Both the position numbers and the translations under genes were made by a program. A model generated the notes under the pieces. That model did no database searches, was not told the origin of the DNA, and saw only the letters and a program-made list of their open reading frames with translations. From Symbiodinium natans (lineage: Eukaryota; Sar; Dinophyceae; Suessiales; Symbiodiniaceae), in contig CAJNDS010002301.1 in assembly GCA_905221605.1 (NCBI GenBank), forward strand, positions 841,692-905,691: a DNA stretch of 64,000 nt. Reading direction: 5' to 3'. Shown piece after piece: positions 23,501-32,855 of the stretch. Every line of letters starts with the position of its first letter. The stretch's first letter is position 1.

Positions 23501-25300
23501 AACCCCTGAACCCCTGAACCAAGGCTCAGGTAGCGCTGCTTGAAGCTTCGCAGTTGCTGCGGCAGCACAAAAGTCTCAGGGACGAAGTCGAAAGAGGCCC
23601 CGCCTCGACTGGCTTCAGGGGTTTCAAGTACAAGGGCTTAGGATTTATACCCGAAGCCGTAAACCCTAAAATCCTACGGGTCCGGGATTTCTATGGGGGG
23701 CGAAAAGGGGGTAGAGGTTGTCAGAGGTTGTATAGGGGTTAGAAGGGCTTGTAGAGGGCTTGTAGGGTTTGGGGGGGCTGATGGTCGATGGCATTTCTGG
23801 CTTAGAAATCTCCACCACCGAACAGCCCCCCTAAATCTCGCGGCATCCTAAAGACGCTCGCCCTACCGTCACATGGTTTATCAGGTCAATGCATGTGCGA
23901 TCGGCAACTCTACAGGTTGTGAAAAAAACCTGCAGCAAACCCCTTCTCACACCAAACGCTACACCTGAAACCCCAAAACCCAAAACCCTATAAACTTGAA
24001 CAACCAAAACTCTATAAGACATGGAAAACTCCGGGGGGGGGGGGGGGAGGGAGGGAGGGATTCAAAAAACGCTGCCAGGGCTGCCTCCCATCTTCGCCAT
24101 GCGCTGGAAGTTATCCCAGAGCCGGTCTTTCCTGCGCACTCAACATGGGTTTAGGGTTCAGGGTTTGAGGTTGTCACCTAAAAGCTTTCGTGTCTATACT
24201 CGTTAAGCGTTCCTGCGACATTGCGCCAGCTCCTTACGCCAAGGCTATCCGTTTAGAGTGGGAAGGGGTCTTAGGATTTATGGTTAACAGGTCAGGGTTC
24301 AGGGATCGCGGTGTAGGACTTGCGCGGATCAAGCACTGATATACGAGCCACATAGTTACGCTCCAGGTGGCGATGTGCTTGGAGGCTCCCCAGATCAGAG
24401 GGAACTCTCAACCCTAAACCCCAAAAACCCTAAACCCGACAGCCTATGGGCTTAAGAGCTCAAAGCTGAGATCCGAAGTTTTGCTTTCCGGAAGCTGTGT
24501 CCTCGTCAGCTCCGTGGAGGCCGGGAAGTGGTTCACCCGCCTTAGGGTTTAGGGTTTAGGGTTTAGGGTTTAGGGTTTAGGGTTTAGGGTTTAGGGTTTA
24601 GGGAGCTTCGTCTCCACCATGGCTGGGATTCGGGATGCTTCCCCCTAGACTTGAGTAACAGTCCTTAATCGGGATCCTGGGGCCCCACCTATGATAATCC
24701 CTATTCAGGACGAACATCCCAAACTTAGATTCAGGATGCCCTAAACACCCGAAACGCCCCAGACCCCTGAAGCAAACCTGAAAGCTGCCGAAAAGAGTGC
24801 CAGCCGAGGCTGCTGGTACTCGTGCATCAGCTTGTGCACGTTCTCTCGCATCCGAGGACCTGTCCAGCTGATGAGCCAGTCCTGCTTGGAGGTGTCTTTG
24901 GGGCGAATATCAGACGTGCCAGGCCCTAAACTGCAACCCAAAGAAGTCTCTATATCCTACCAAAACCCCGCAAACATCCTAACTTCTCAAGCCAGACTGA
25001 ACCCACAAACCCTGGTTCCTGTGCCGCCTAAATCCCGAAGTTACAGATGTCAGGAGGACTCTGTCCTCCCCTTTGGTCGGCCGGAAACCTGGGCTTTCGG
25101 GTTGAGATTTAGGGGTTTTGGGGGGTTCAGGGTTTAAGGCCAAGGCCAAGAGGGTTTGGGCTTAGGGTTTCGAGTTTGGTCGTTAAAGTTCGGGATCCAA
25201 AGATCGAGCACTTCACCTAGGCAGGGTGAACCCTAAACCCCTACACAAGCTCTACCCGAAACCCTTGTGAATGGTCGCATAGGCCCTGCGCTTGTTGAAA
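13655..25300 (-). CDS. TTLL: Tubulin tyrosine ligase-like protein (polyglutamylase type), catalytic core in 21 exons
   Basis: An ATP-grasp enzyme that ligates amino acids, usually glutamate, to tubulin tails. Exons: 25300-25263, 25088-25066, 24881-24811, 24540-24502, 24131-24085, 23603-~23526, 22690-22654, 21783-21724, 21604-21582, 20657-20615, 20284-20210, 19201-19172, 18334-18284, 17342-17294, 16702-16647, 16290-16238, 15996-15951, 15582-15524, 15197-15173, 14368-14345, 13721-13655. Family motifs appear in order: DWLISWTG, VNHFPASTELTRKDRLW, FDFVPETFVLP, WIVKPSASSQGRGIFLL, SRYVEKPLLIQG, KFDLRIYVLVTSFSPL, EGLTRFASKPY, LTNYSINK, GHKWSLSALNRHL, MDLIVKTLL, CFELYGFDVLVDESL, KPWLLEVNLSPS, SPLDKQIKSTLL. 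The WLLEVN Glu and Asn are the usual metal ligands and are present. Phases join at every junction except 6/7 and 12/13, where short sequence may be missing. Closest by memory to TTLL5. Donors: 9 GC, 8 GT, 3 GA. Introns are telomere-like repeats. Confidence 0.92.
14870..14965 (+). repeat. Dispersed element family 2, copy 1
   Basis: GGGATGTTC at the left; ATCCCTATTAAGGATTGTTA and GTATAAGGG at the right. Related copies are at 24648-24722 (inverted) and 27197-27262. It lies in the TTLL intron between exons 19 and 20. Confidence 0.55.
15203..15300 (+). repeat. Degenerate TTTAGGG array beside TTLL exon 19
   Basis: A dozen TTTAGGG, TCTAGGG and TTTGGGG units begin within 10 bp of the 25-nt exon 15197-15173, on its acceptor side. 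Confidence 0.7.
16515..16635 (+). repeat. Dispersed element family 3, longest copy
   Basis: ACCCCCAAATAGCAGGATGC, CCCTTATCATGAGGACCCCA and CCCAATTTGGGAACCCCCAT are shared with 6297-6392 and, inverted, 1158-1256. It lies in the TTLL intron between exons 15 and 16. Confidence 0.65.
17207..17440. repeat. Head-to-head telomere-like arrays flanking TTLL exon 14
   Basis: A C-rich CCCTAAA array at 17207-17262 and a G-rich TTTAGGG array at 17347-17440 face each other across exon 14 (17342-17294). On the coding strand the acceptor of exon 14 follows directly on CCCTAAA units (CCCTAAGACCAG). Confidence 0.85.
17719..17990 (+). repeat. Decayed tandem repeat
   Basis: Four related starts: GTGCATTCACAGAAATACAA, GTGTGCTCGCCCGAAGAC, GTGTGCACGCGCTGAAATAC and TGTGCACGCACAAAGGCACG, spaced about 60-90 bp apart. 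The segment 17500-18120 lacks telomere-like units and lies within a TTLL intron. Confidence 0.4.
18165..18275 (+). repeat. Dispersed element family 4, copy 2
   Basis: Direct repeat of 12968-13072. It ends a few bases before TTLL exon 13 (18334-18284), so this element sits almost at the donor of that exon. Confidence 0.65.
20524..20572 (+). repeat. Poly-C tract in a TTLL intron
   Basis: About 40 C residues 3' of exon 10 (20657-20615). On the coding strand it is poly-G. Confidence 0.85.
20725..20950 (+). repeat. Long (TTTAGGG)n array in a TTLL intron
   Basis: About 30 units, mostly perfect, with a few extra G or single changes. It fills much of the intron between exon 9 (21604-21582) and exon 10 (20657-20615). 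Confidence 0.9.
21245..21351. mobile_element. Foldback element family 1, well preserved
   Basis: The left end CTGGTTCTTAGTAAGGAATG and right end CATTCCCTACTAAGAACCAG are near-perfect 20-bp inverted repeats. The CTATATATACCCGTTAAGG centre matches the other copies. Lies in the TTLL intron between exons 9 and 10. Confidence 0.8.
21600..21716 (-). repeat. Degenerate CCCTAAA array abutting TTLL exon 9
   Basis: CCCTAAA, CCCCTAAA and CCCTAGA units. On the coding strand the last unit supplies the TTTAG acceptor of exon 9 (21604-21582). Confidence 0.8.
22731..22801 (+). repeat. (TTTAGGG)n array in a TTLL intron
   Basis: Ten perfect units between exon 6 and exon 7, about 40 bp from the acceptor of exon 7. 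Confidence 0.9.
23220..23520 (-). repeat. CCCCTGAA variant array
   Basis: Over 20 CCCCTGAA or CCCTTCTA units with two embedded TTTAGGG runs, giving two longer higher-order repeats of about 110 bp. It begins at the 3' side of TTLL exon 6. Confidence 0.75.
24543..24602 (+). repeat. (TTTAGGG)n array forming the acceptor of TTLL exon 4
   Basis: Nine units end exactly at exon 4 (24540-24502). On the coding strand the intron ends CCCTAAACCCTAAG, then GCGGGTG. Confidence 0.9.
24648..24722 (-). repeat. Dispersed element family 2, inverted copy
   Basis: Reverse complement reads GGGATGTTCGTCCTG and ATCCCGATTAAGGACTGTTA, matching 27197-27262 and 14870-14965. Confidence 0.6.
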
Positions 25301-25691
25301 CTAAGCGTATGTGAGCCATGGAACCCTGAGCCCCCCTGCCTCTAATGGTTTAGGGGTTCAGGGGTTAGGGTTTGGGGTTTAGGGTTTTAGGGTTTAGCTT
25401 TAGGGTAGCTGTCTCAGAATCTTGTGGTACAGCGACTCAGTTCATGATGGTTAGAAGTTCTAGCGCTCAAAAGCCTGAAGCCTGTACAAGCCCTGAAAAC
25501 AAGAACAGGCAAGCCGAATAATGCCCTATCTACACGCTGGCAGCGGCTTTTGCGCCTCATAGATGCCTTATATATGCCCCAAGAAAGTCTACAACCCTGC
25601 CGCCCCCCCGCCCCCCGGCCCCCCTTCCTTCAACCCTAAACCCTAAACCCTCAACCCTCAACCCTAAATCCTAAACCCCATGCCATGGAGC

Positions 25692-28600
25692 CGTTGTAGA
25701 GAAACGTATCTCGCACGAGCGGGGCGTGGATGCGGTCAATGCGAAACGCCGGGGGCAAGCCGCGGCCGTCAGCCCTGGTGAGCATAGGACGGGGTTTAGG
25801 GTTTAGGGTTTAGGGTCTAGGGTTTAGGGTTTAGGGTGTATACGGTTGAGGGTTTAGGGTCTGATCCTTAACCCCCCCCCCCAAAAAAAAAATCCTGCAA
25901 AGCCCGTACCTAGGACCCAAGCCCCGCCCCGACGGAAGTCCAAAACTTGAAGCCCGAAACTCCAAACCTTATAATTGCCCAGCATCTGGGGGAACTAAAG
26001 GTTAGCCTTTGGGAGTATAAGGAGATTTTATATTACCCCAAAAAGGTTAAAGGTTACCTACTCTACTACGAGGAAACCCTTAAGCCGCTTAAGCCCCTAA
26101 ACCCTCCCAGGCCCTGCGCTGCACCTTGAGAACCCTCTACCCTTCACCCTACACCCATGAACCCCGAACCCTGAACCCTGAACCCTGAACCCTGAACCCT
26201 AAACCCTAAACCCTAAACCCTAAACCCTAAACCCTAAACCCTAAACCCTAAACCTGAACCTGCGGTCGGATGCCGAGGAGCATGTATCGTGCCAGGGAGC
26301 AGAACTTGGAACTCGCCTGCCCGCTAGGGACCTGGAGAGGTCAGGGTGGAAAGGGTTCATAGGGGGTATAGGGGTTAAGGGTTTATAGGGGTTTATAGGG
26401 TTTATAGGACTCATCGAGTTTAGAGGGTTTCGGGGTTTATTGGGTTTATAGAGTTGAGGGTTTAGGGTTGTTCAGGGGGATCAGGGGTTCAGGGGTTTGG
26501 GGCTTAGGGCTTATAAAGCTAAGGGTTGAAGCTGACGATGCTGTAAGGCTTAAGGGCAAAGGGCTGCTTGTCTGCGCGTCCAGTCTTGGGTTGAAGTCAC
26601 TTTCAGGGTTTAGGGTTTAGGGTTGTAGGGCATTTAGGCCTACTTGCTGAGTACCCTGGGCCAATAAAGGTTAACATTTCAAGCATGGTGGGATTGTATA
26701 TACCCCAAAAGGAGAAAGGCTACATACTCAGCTACAAAGTAGGGGTGTGGAGTTTAGGGGTGTAGGGCTCCAGGCGTTTGAGGGGGTTTCTTCGTGCTTT
26801 CAGGAGCTGTGTTGTTGGAGATCCCCTTTGGCAAGGTGCCTGAATCACCGGGCACAACAGAGGTTCAGCGTTTAGGGTTTAGGGTCTGGGTGTAGGGTCC
26901 GCACAGTTCAGGCCCAATGGTTTTTCAGAATCTTGATACGTACAGTTCTTCAGGCAGGGAAACCCCCAACCATTCAAGGATTCAACCATTCAACCCGTCG
27001 TTCTCCCCGAGGTCATGCTTCGCTTCGCACCATAGCGAACATAGTGTGCTTCATATTCCCAAAGTGCTTTCCTGTCAATACATAGCCAAGAACCCCTCAC
27101 ACATCGCGCTGCTCTGGTGTCTCGTAAAGCTTCGTGTAGCGATCCCTGTGGCCACAAGTATTCAGCCCTTAACTAGTCCTATAAAGAACTAAACTTGGGA
27201 TGTTCCCCCCCCCCCCCCCCCCATCCCGATTAAGGACTGTTAGTATACGAGGGCCCCCCCCCCAAAAAAAAAAAAAAAAAAAAAAAACGAAACCCTTCAA
27301 CGCGTTCCCCTGCGTCGCTGACTTAGTCTTGGGGCTTTAGGGAACCAGTGCGCCCTGAACCCTCAACCCAAAGGCCATCAACCCTAGAATCTTAAACTCT
27401 AATCCCTACACCACAAACCCTAAACCCTGAACCCAGAACCCCGAAACCTCCAAACCCTAAACCCTACACCCCAAAACCCCGAAACCCCCCAAACCCTAAA
27501 CCCTAAACCCTAAACCCTAAACCCTAAAGCCTAAAGCCGAACTCTAAACTCCCAAACAGCCCCGAACGAGTGGTTCCGAGGCCACCAACTGGCGCGAGGT
27601 CGAGGAAGGGCACATCAGCCCACCTCCAGGTCAGGCTGCTGGGGGGTTTAGGGTTTAGGGTTTAGGGTTTAGGGTTTAGGGTTTAGGGTTTAGGGAGGGC
27701 GCGCGCTCGGGTGTGAAACGCCCCGGGCCGGGCGATCGCATTGCCCGTCAACCCACCCCGGCCACCCAAACTATACTCTATTGGGGTTGAGGGTTTATTG
27801 AATTTACTTCTTGTGCACCGATGCTTGCTTCTATGTGTTAAAGTTGCGGTTTAAGCTGGGGTTGGGGGTAGCCTCGGCCTTTTTCGGGCCTTCGGCGTGT
27901 CAGGGCCCGTAGAGGCCCTTATTTACTTGAAGGTCAGGTTTGGTGTTTTTCGCCAATCCATATTTCCATTTTAGAAGCTGCTGAAGCTGGGGTTCGGAAT
28001 GGCCTCGGCCCTTTTCGGGCCTTCAGCACGTCAGGGCCCACAGAGGCCCTCGTTGACTCCCGCTTGCCTCGACCCCCTCACCAACCGCCTGGTCCAGGAA
28101 TTTCGCCAGCGGCGCCAGGGGCCCCCGGCCGGGGGGCCCAGGCAAACCCTGAACCCAAAACCTTGAACGACCGGGCACGGCCATCCCCTATCCGAGTACT
28201 GACGTTGTCGTAAGGAACGCCAATATCTGCTGGCCTGTCCAGGACAGAAGGTGAGGCTTAACCCTCACCTTTCCGTTTCTCTTTTCGCTTGGGCGCCTGT
28301 AAGGCCCTCGGCCGAGCGTTCGGGGTCTGTCGCTCGACGGAAGCGACCCCCCACTTAGTTTACGGCCAGTACCTGTGGTTTGCCCCCCCCCCCTATTGTT
28401 TTAGAGACCCAGAGCGACATGCGAAAACGTGGCCCCTGCCGAGGGCTCAGGATTCCAGAGGGCTTGACAGGACACGCAACTTCATGACACAAACTCCAGA
28501 GTTGGCGACGCGAGTGTGCGCATACGCGATGTGTGCCCGCGCGCTAGGATCACAACAAAAACCCCACACCCTAAAATTGTCAACCCCTAAACCCTAAACC

Positions 28601-28871
28601 CAAAAGCCCCTTTTGGGACCTGGTCTGAGAGCCATGCCCTAAAAACCCTAAACCCTAAAATCTACAAACCCCTAAACCCTAAACCCCCGAAACCCTCAAC
28701 CCACCAGATCACAAAAACCCTAAAACCCCTACAACCTACAACCCCTAAACCCTAGAGCCTACAACCCCTGAACCCTAAAACCAACAACCCCTAAACCCTA
28801 AACCCAAAAACTCCTGCTCTAAACCCCAAACCCTCAACCCTCAACCCACCGGATCACAAAAACACTAAACC

Positions 28872-28910
<39 letters not shown>

Positions 28911-31900
28911 ACCCTAAACCCTCAACGCTCGATCCGTAGACTGTGCTGATTCGCGAAATGTACAGAAATGTGCATGTTCTGGCTTCCTGATCATGCAGAG
29001 TACTCAACAAGGACCCTGATCCCGTATACTTGTGTGGCAACTTTGGTTTGGGCCTTGGGGGTTCCTGTAGGGTGTGGAGTTTGAGTGCACGAGGTCTCAA
29101 CCATCTCTGGCAAGCAAAGGTCAGGCTCTGAACTGCAAGTACGGAGGGGGAAAAGCCCTGGGGTTAGGGCTTGGAGTGTAGGATTCTCTAGACACCCACA
29201 GGATGAATCCCAAGACTATTCACTACAGCCTGTTCTCTCTAGCAGCGCAAAATCCTCCAACCACTCCTGAATCCGTAAACTGCACCACCTAAAGCTTCTT
29301 TTCCACTCCATATCACCCCGCAAATCCCTATAACCCCTTAAATCCCTGAAAAAAAACGTAAACCCGAAAAAAACAGTTAAACCCTAAATAACCGTAAACC
29401 CTACCGAAACCCTAAACCCTTGATAACCTTAAATGCAAAGTACACGCAACCCTAAACCCCAAAACAACTTTAAACCCTAAATCGTAAATAAACCCGAATC
29501 CCGAAATTAAAGCCTTACACCCTAGCACCTAAATAAACCCTAAGCCCAAACCTAAGCTCGGCAGCCCAGTAACCATATCAAAAACGGGTAACCTTTTTCG
29601 GTTCGTTGTTTTATAAGGGAACCTTGAACCAAAACAAGGGTTTAGGGTGTAGGGTTTAGGATGTAGGGCCACAAAGAGTACCACTGGGCTACCAAGCAAG
29701 GTGCCTCGTTCCAAGGGCCGTCTTTATCAACAGCAGAAGCTGGTCGGTGCTCGGCGGTCGTGCCTCGGGCGCGTCCTCCTGGCAAAGGCTCGCTTGGGGC
29801 GCTGTCTGGGTTTAGGGTTTAGAGTTGTTTAGCGTTTAGGGTTTAGGGTTTAGGGTGCAGGATTCAGGGATTATAGGGTTTGAGGAGGAGTTCCGGATTC
29901 GTGGCCAACCTGTCCAGCTTCCTAGGGAGGAATCAAGGTCTACCTGACGGTCGGTATGATGTAGGGTCTAGGGCTTAGTGCTTTTAGGTTTAGGGTTTAG
30001 GGTTTAGGGTTTAGGGTTTAGGGTTTAGGGTTTAGGGTTTAGGGTTTAGGGCTTAGGGTCGGGTACTTCACCCCAAAGAAGCCGACTGCTGCTCATGGTG
30101 TCCAGTAAGTATGGGCTTCCCCCACACCCTGCACCCGAACAAATCTTGAACCTTGACCCCTAAATCCTAAACCCTGGACCCTAAACCCTAGATCCGAACC
30201 CTAAGTCAGAAATCCTGAACCCTAAGCCCCTACAACCTGAATCCTAAACCCTGAACCCTCAAGTGTTCATCCGAAACCCCAAATCCTCAACCAACCCTGA
30301 ATCCTAGACCGGTAAGGGTAGGGTTTAGGGTTTAGGGTTTAGGGTTTAGGGTTTAGGGTTTAGGGTTTAGGGTTTAGGGTTTAGGGTTCATGACTTCCTA
30401 AACCCCAAACTCCTCCATCATTGAAGGACGCTTCCTCTATCCCCCACGGTAGCCTCGTCCGACTCGGCCTCCTGGTCTCCACTTTCACTGGCCTGGATGA
30501 AGGGTTTAGGGTTTAGGGTTTAGGGTTTAGGGTTTAGGGTTTAGGGTTTAGGGTTTAGGGTTTAGGGTTTAGGGTTTAGGGTTTAGGGTTTAGGGGTAGA
30601 GAAGAGCGAGAGTCGAGGCAGGCCTTTTGGGGTATTGAGGGCTTGGGTCGGTTGTCTTTTCAATCGTTGTTCTTGAGACCAGGTATCCTAAACCCTTAAC
30701 CCTAAACCCTGTAAACCTGTAACCTATAACCCTAAACCCTAAACCCTAAACCCCAAACCCCAAACCCCACACCTAGAAAAAGCCCCTCAAGGACGCCTCG
30801 GCATCGGAGTCATAGCCTGGAATTTGCTCCCAGCAACTTTGGAGCATCTCCTCCAATGCGTAGGGTTAGGGTTTATAGGGTTTATAGGGTTTATAGGGTT
30901 TATAGGGTTTATAGGGTTTATAGGGTTTATAGGGTTTATAGGGTTTATAGGGTTTATAGGGGTTATAGGGGTTATAGGGTTTATAGGGTTTATAGGGTTT
31001 ATAGGGTTTATAGGGTTTAGGGTTTATAGGGTTTAGGGTATAGGGTTGCAAATTGAAACCCTGTAAGCCTTATCAACTTAAGGGGTTAGGGTTCGGTCGT
31101 GGGGCTGAGGGGGTCCTCGGCGCGCCCAAAAAACCTGAAGAGGAATGCAAAGTATGACCCTCTTGAACCCCCAAAAAGGGAGAACATTCAACATGTTCCA
31201 CAGGCCCAAGAGAGTGTCAGGATTTACGGATCGGTTCCTCACGAAGGAAGGGGCTTAGAGAGTCAGAGGGCGCGCAGGTGTAAGTTAGGGTTTGGGAAGG
31301 TTTTGGTGAGTCTGAGGGCTTATGTGGTGTGGGTTTTGTGAGGGCCTTAGACTGTTAGAGAGTCTGAGGCTTTAGAGCTTTGCCACAGTCAGGTGTGTTT
31401 ATCGCCTTCTAGGGCAGCCCCTAGCTCTTCTGAAGGAACCTCTTAGGGGCTTCGGGAGGCAAAGATGAACATGCCCCCCCCCCCCCCCCCCCCAATCCCT
31501 GAGCATGAAGGATGGCGGCCAAAAAGTCCCGAACCTCCTTCCCCCCTCCTCCTCCCCTCAAGTCCTTTGAGATGCACTCGGGAGCATGGGACGACTCGTT
31601 ACCTATCAGGCCTTTCCTGAATTGTTGTGGCTGGAGGCTGGAGGGGTGCGGGTTTGGTGTTGCCTGGTTTAAGGGTTTGGGCTTGGAGTTTGCTCCACTC
31701 CTGGTGCAAATGGTCAGCAGCCATGCCTCTGTTTGCTCGTGTTGAAGGTAACCTAGGGTTGGGGTGGTCAGATGTGCTGGTGGCGGCCGGTGCTTTCAAA
31801 CGTTACGCCTAAGCTTGGATGCATGTTCACATCTTTTGGAGGAAGCATACCTGGATCGATACACTCCTGGCACAAACCACCAAGAGGCTCGACCTTTGAG

Positions 31901-32400
31901 CCACATGCGTTTACATGGACCGACAGTGTGCAGTTTCCGAAGCCACAAGCCCCCACCTAAACAAACCCGTCCCAGGCCACCTTGAGACAGCTGCCCACTG
32001 CCCATCAGTATATCGGTCCTTCTGAGTGTAGGGTTTCGGTTTGAAGTTCATGAGGGTTCAGGAGCCAGAGCCACAAGTCAGGCTTACTCATGTTCTGCAT
32101 GCAAAGGCAGAGCTGTTTTCGAAAGAAAAAGTCCCAACAGACTCCATGGAAGTCTTCTGAGCTCAAGGTAAGGAAGAACTTCAGAGGAACAGCTGCGTGC
32201 TCCTGGAACATGCTATGAACCGTATCAACCCTAGACCCCTAAACCCTCGACCCCTAAACCCTAAACCCTAAACCCTACACCCTACACCCTAAACGGTAAA
32301 CCCCTAAACCCTAAACCCCTAAACCCTACACACCGTTGGGCAAGCCAGCGATGCGACTCCCGGCATCACAGCCGTTCCGAGGACTTCGCGAGTCGCTTCG
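25692..32400 (-). CDS. Probable 5' exons of the TTLL gene or a separate gene
   Basis: Minus-strand exons upstream of the TTLL core: 32400-32342 (TREVLGTAVMPGVASLA), 31956-31851 (cysteine-rich, TTTAG acceptor and GTATGC donor), 30492-30448 (ASESGDQEAESDEAT, GT donor), 29805-29719 (EARPPSTDQLLLLIKT, GC donor), 26316-26260 (SSKFCSLARYMLLGIRPQ, GT donor) and 25774-25692 (FRIDRIHAPLVRDTFLYN, GC donor). The 25774 exon has the look of the segment just before the conserved TTLL core, so these may be its N-terminal part, including an acidic low-complexity stretch. Phases between them could not all be joined. The nearest upstream stop exon on this strand is at 32856, which bounds the gene. Confidence 0.5.
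25962..26080 (+). repeat. Dispersed element family 6, copy 1
   Basis: TATTACCCCAAAAAGGTTAA and GGTTACCTACTCTACTAC match TATACCCCAAAAGGAGAAAG and GGCTACATACTCAGCTAC at 26630-26745. Confidence 0.5.
26152..26255 (-). repeat. CCCTGAA to CCCTAAA array
   Basis: Six CCCTGAA units followed by nine CCCTAAA units, ending just before the donor side of the exon 26316-26260. Confidence 0.85.
26630..26745 (+). repeat. Dispersed element family 6, copy 2
   Basis: Direct copy of 25962-26080, about 650 bp away; the two lie on either side of the exon 26316-26260. Confidence 0.5.
27197..27262 (+). repeat. Dispersed element family 2, copy 3
   Basis: GGGATGTTC, a C tract, then ATCCCGATTAAGGACTGTTA and GTATACGAGGG. 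A C9-A23 run follows. Confidence 0.6.
27370..27694. repeat. Facing telomere-like arrays around an island
   Basis: Degenerate CCCTAAA units at 27410-27535 and seven TTTAGGG units at 27646-27694 flank a unique island at 27555-27640. The island reads openly on both strands (plus: SEATNWREVEEGHISPPP before a GT donor; minus: LTWRWADVPFLDLAPVGG), so no exon is called. Confidence 0.75.
27846..28050 (+). repeat. Tandem duplication of a GC-rich unit
   Basis: Two copies, about 27848-27925 and 27972-28050, share AAGCTGGGGTT, GCCTCGGCC, TTTTCGGGCCTTC and GTCAGGGCCC..AGAGGCCCT. Each contains GGCCTCGGCC/GGGCC palindromic sequence. No coding content seen. Confidence 0.7.
28570..28925 (-). repeat. Long degenerate CCCTAAA array
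   Basis: CCCTAAA, CCCTCAA, CCCTACA units, with a duplicated block containing CACCAGATCACAAAAACCCT and CACCGGATCACAAAAACACT. The stretch 28930-29520 beyond it holds one possible minus-strand island (KYTGSGSLLSTLHDQEART) but no supported gene. Confidence 0.75.
29990..30595 (+). repeat. Three (TTTAGGG)n arrays
   Basis: Perfect or near-perfect runs at 29990-30060, 30316-30388 and 30502-30595 separated by degenerate units. The last ends at the acceptor side of the exon 30492-30448. Confidence 0.85.
30866..31048 (+). repeat. (TTTATAGGG)n variant array
   Basis: About 17 nonamer TTTATAGGG units with two GTTATAGGG changes, bordered by TTTAGGG. It is a two-base (TA) expansion of the telomere unit amplified as its own array; 6038-6168 carries the complement. 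Confidence 0.85.
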
Positions 32401-32655
32401 TTTTAAGGTTTTAGGGTTTTAGGGTTTTTGAGGGTTTAGGGTTTAGGGTTTAGGGTTTAGGGCTTCAGGATTTCTGCTGTTTTGTCTTTTCTTGGGACTT
32501 GTTTAGGGACTATTGTTTTTTAACTTAGTGTTTTTTGCTTTCTGAAGGGTTTGTTGGGGGGGGGCTCTTTGGGTTTAGGGCTTTAGGATGTAGGCTTTGT
32601 CGCTCGCTCTGAAGTCCAGGATAAGTCTCGGCCTTATACAGCCTTTCTGCTTACT

Positions 32656-32815
32656 GCTGGTTAGTAGGGAATGAGGGAATGAGGCACCCTATATCCCCCC
32701 TATGTCTATCTACATACATACACATCTATATATATATATATATATATATGGGCATACATACCCTTTAAGGGAATATACACGGTGCCTCATTCCCTCATTC
32801 CCTTCTAATCAACAG
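32656..32815. mobile_element. Foldback element family 1 with expanded TA core
   Basis: GTAGGGAATGAGGGAATGAG at the left and CTCATTCCCTCATTCCCTTC at the right are inverted repeats about 18 bp long. The core has grown by a (TA)n run before CCCTTTAAGGG. It lies just beyond the stop exon 32949-32856. Confidence 0.75.
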
Positions 32816-32855
32816 TATAAGTCTGGCGCTTGAGGCGGGTACCACCCAATTCGCG

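Noticed and set aside
27555-27640. Plus-strand exon (SEATNWREVEEGHISPPP before GT)
   Set aside because: The minus strand reads equally well and every confirmed exon nearby is on the minus strand, so neither was called.
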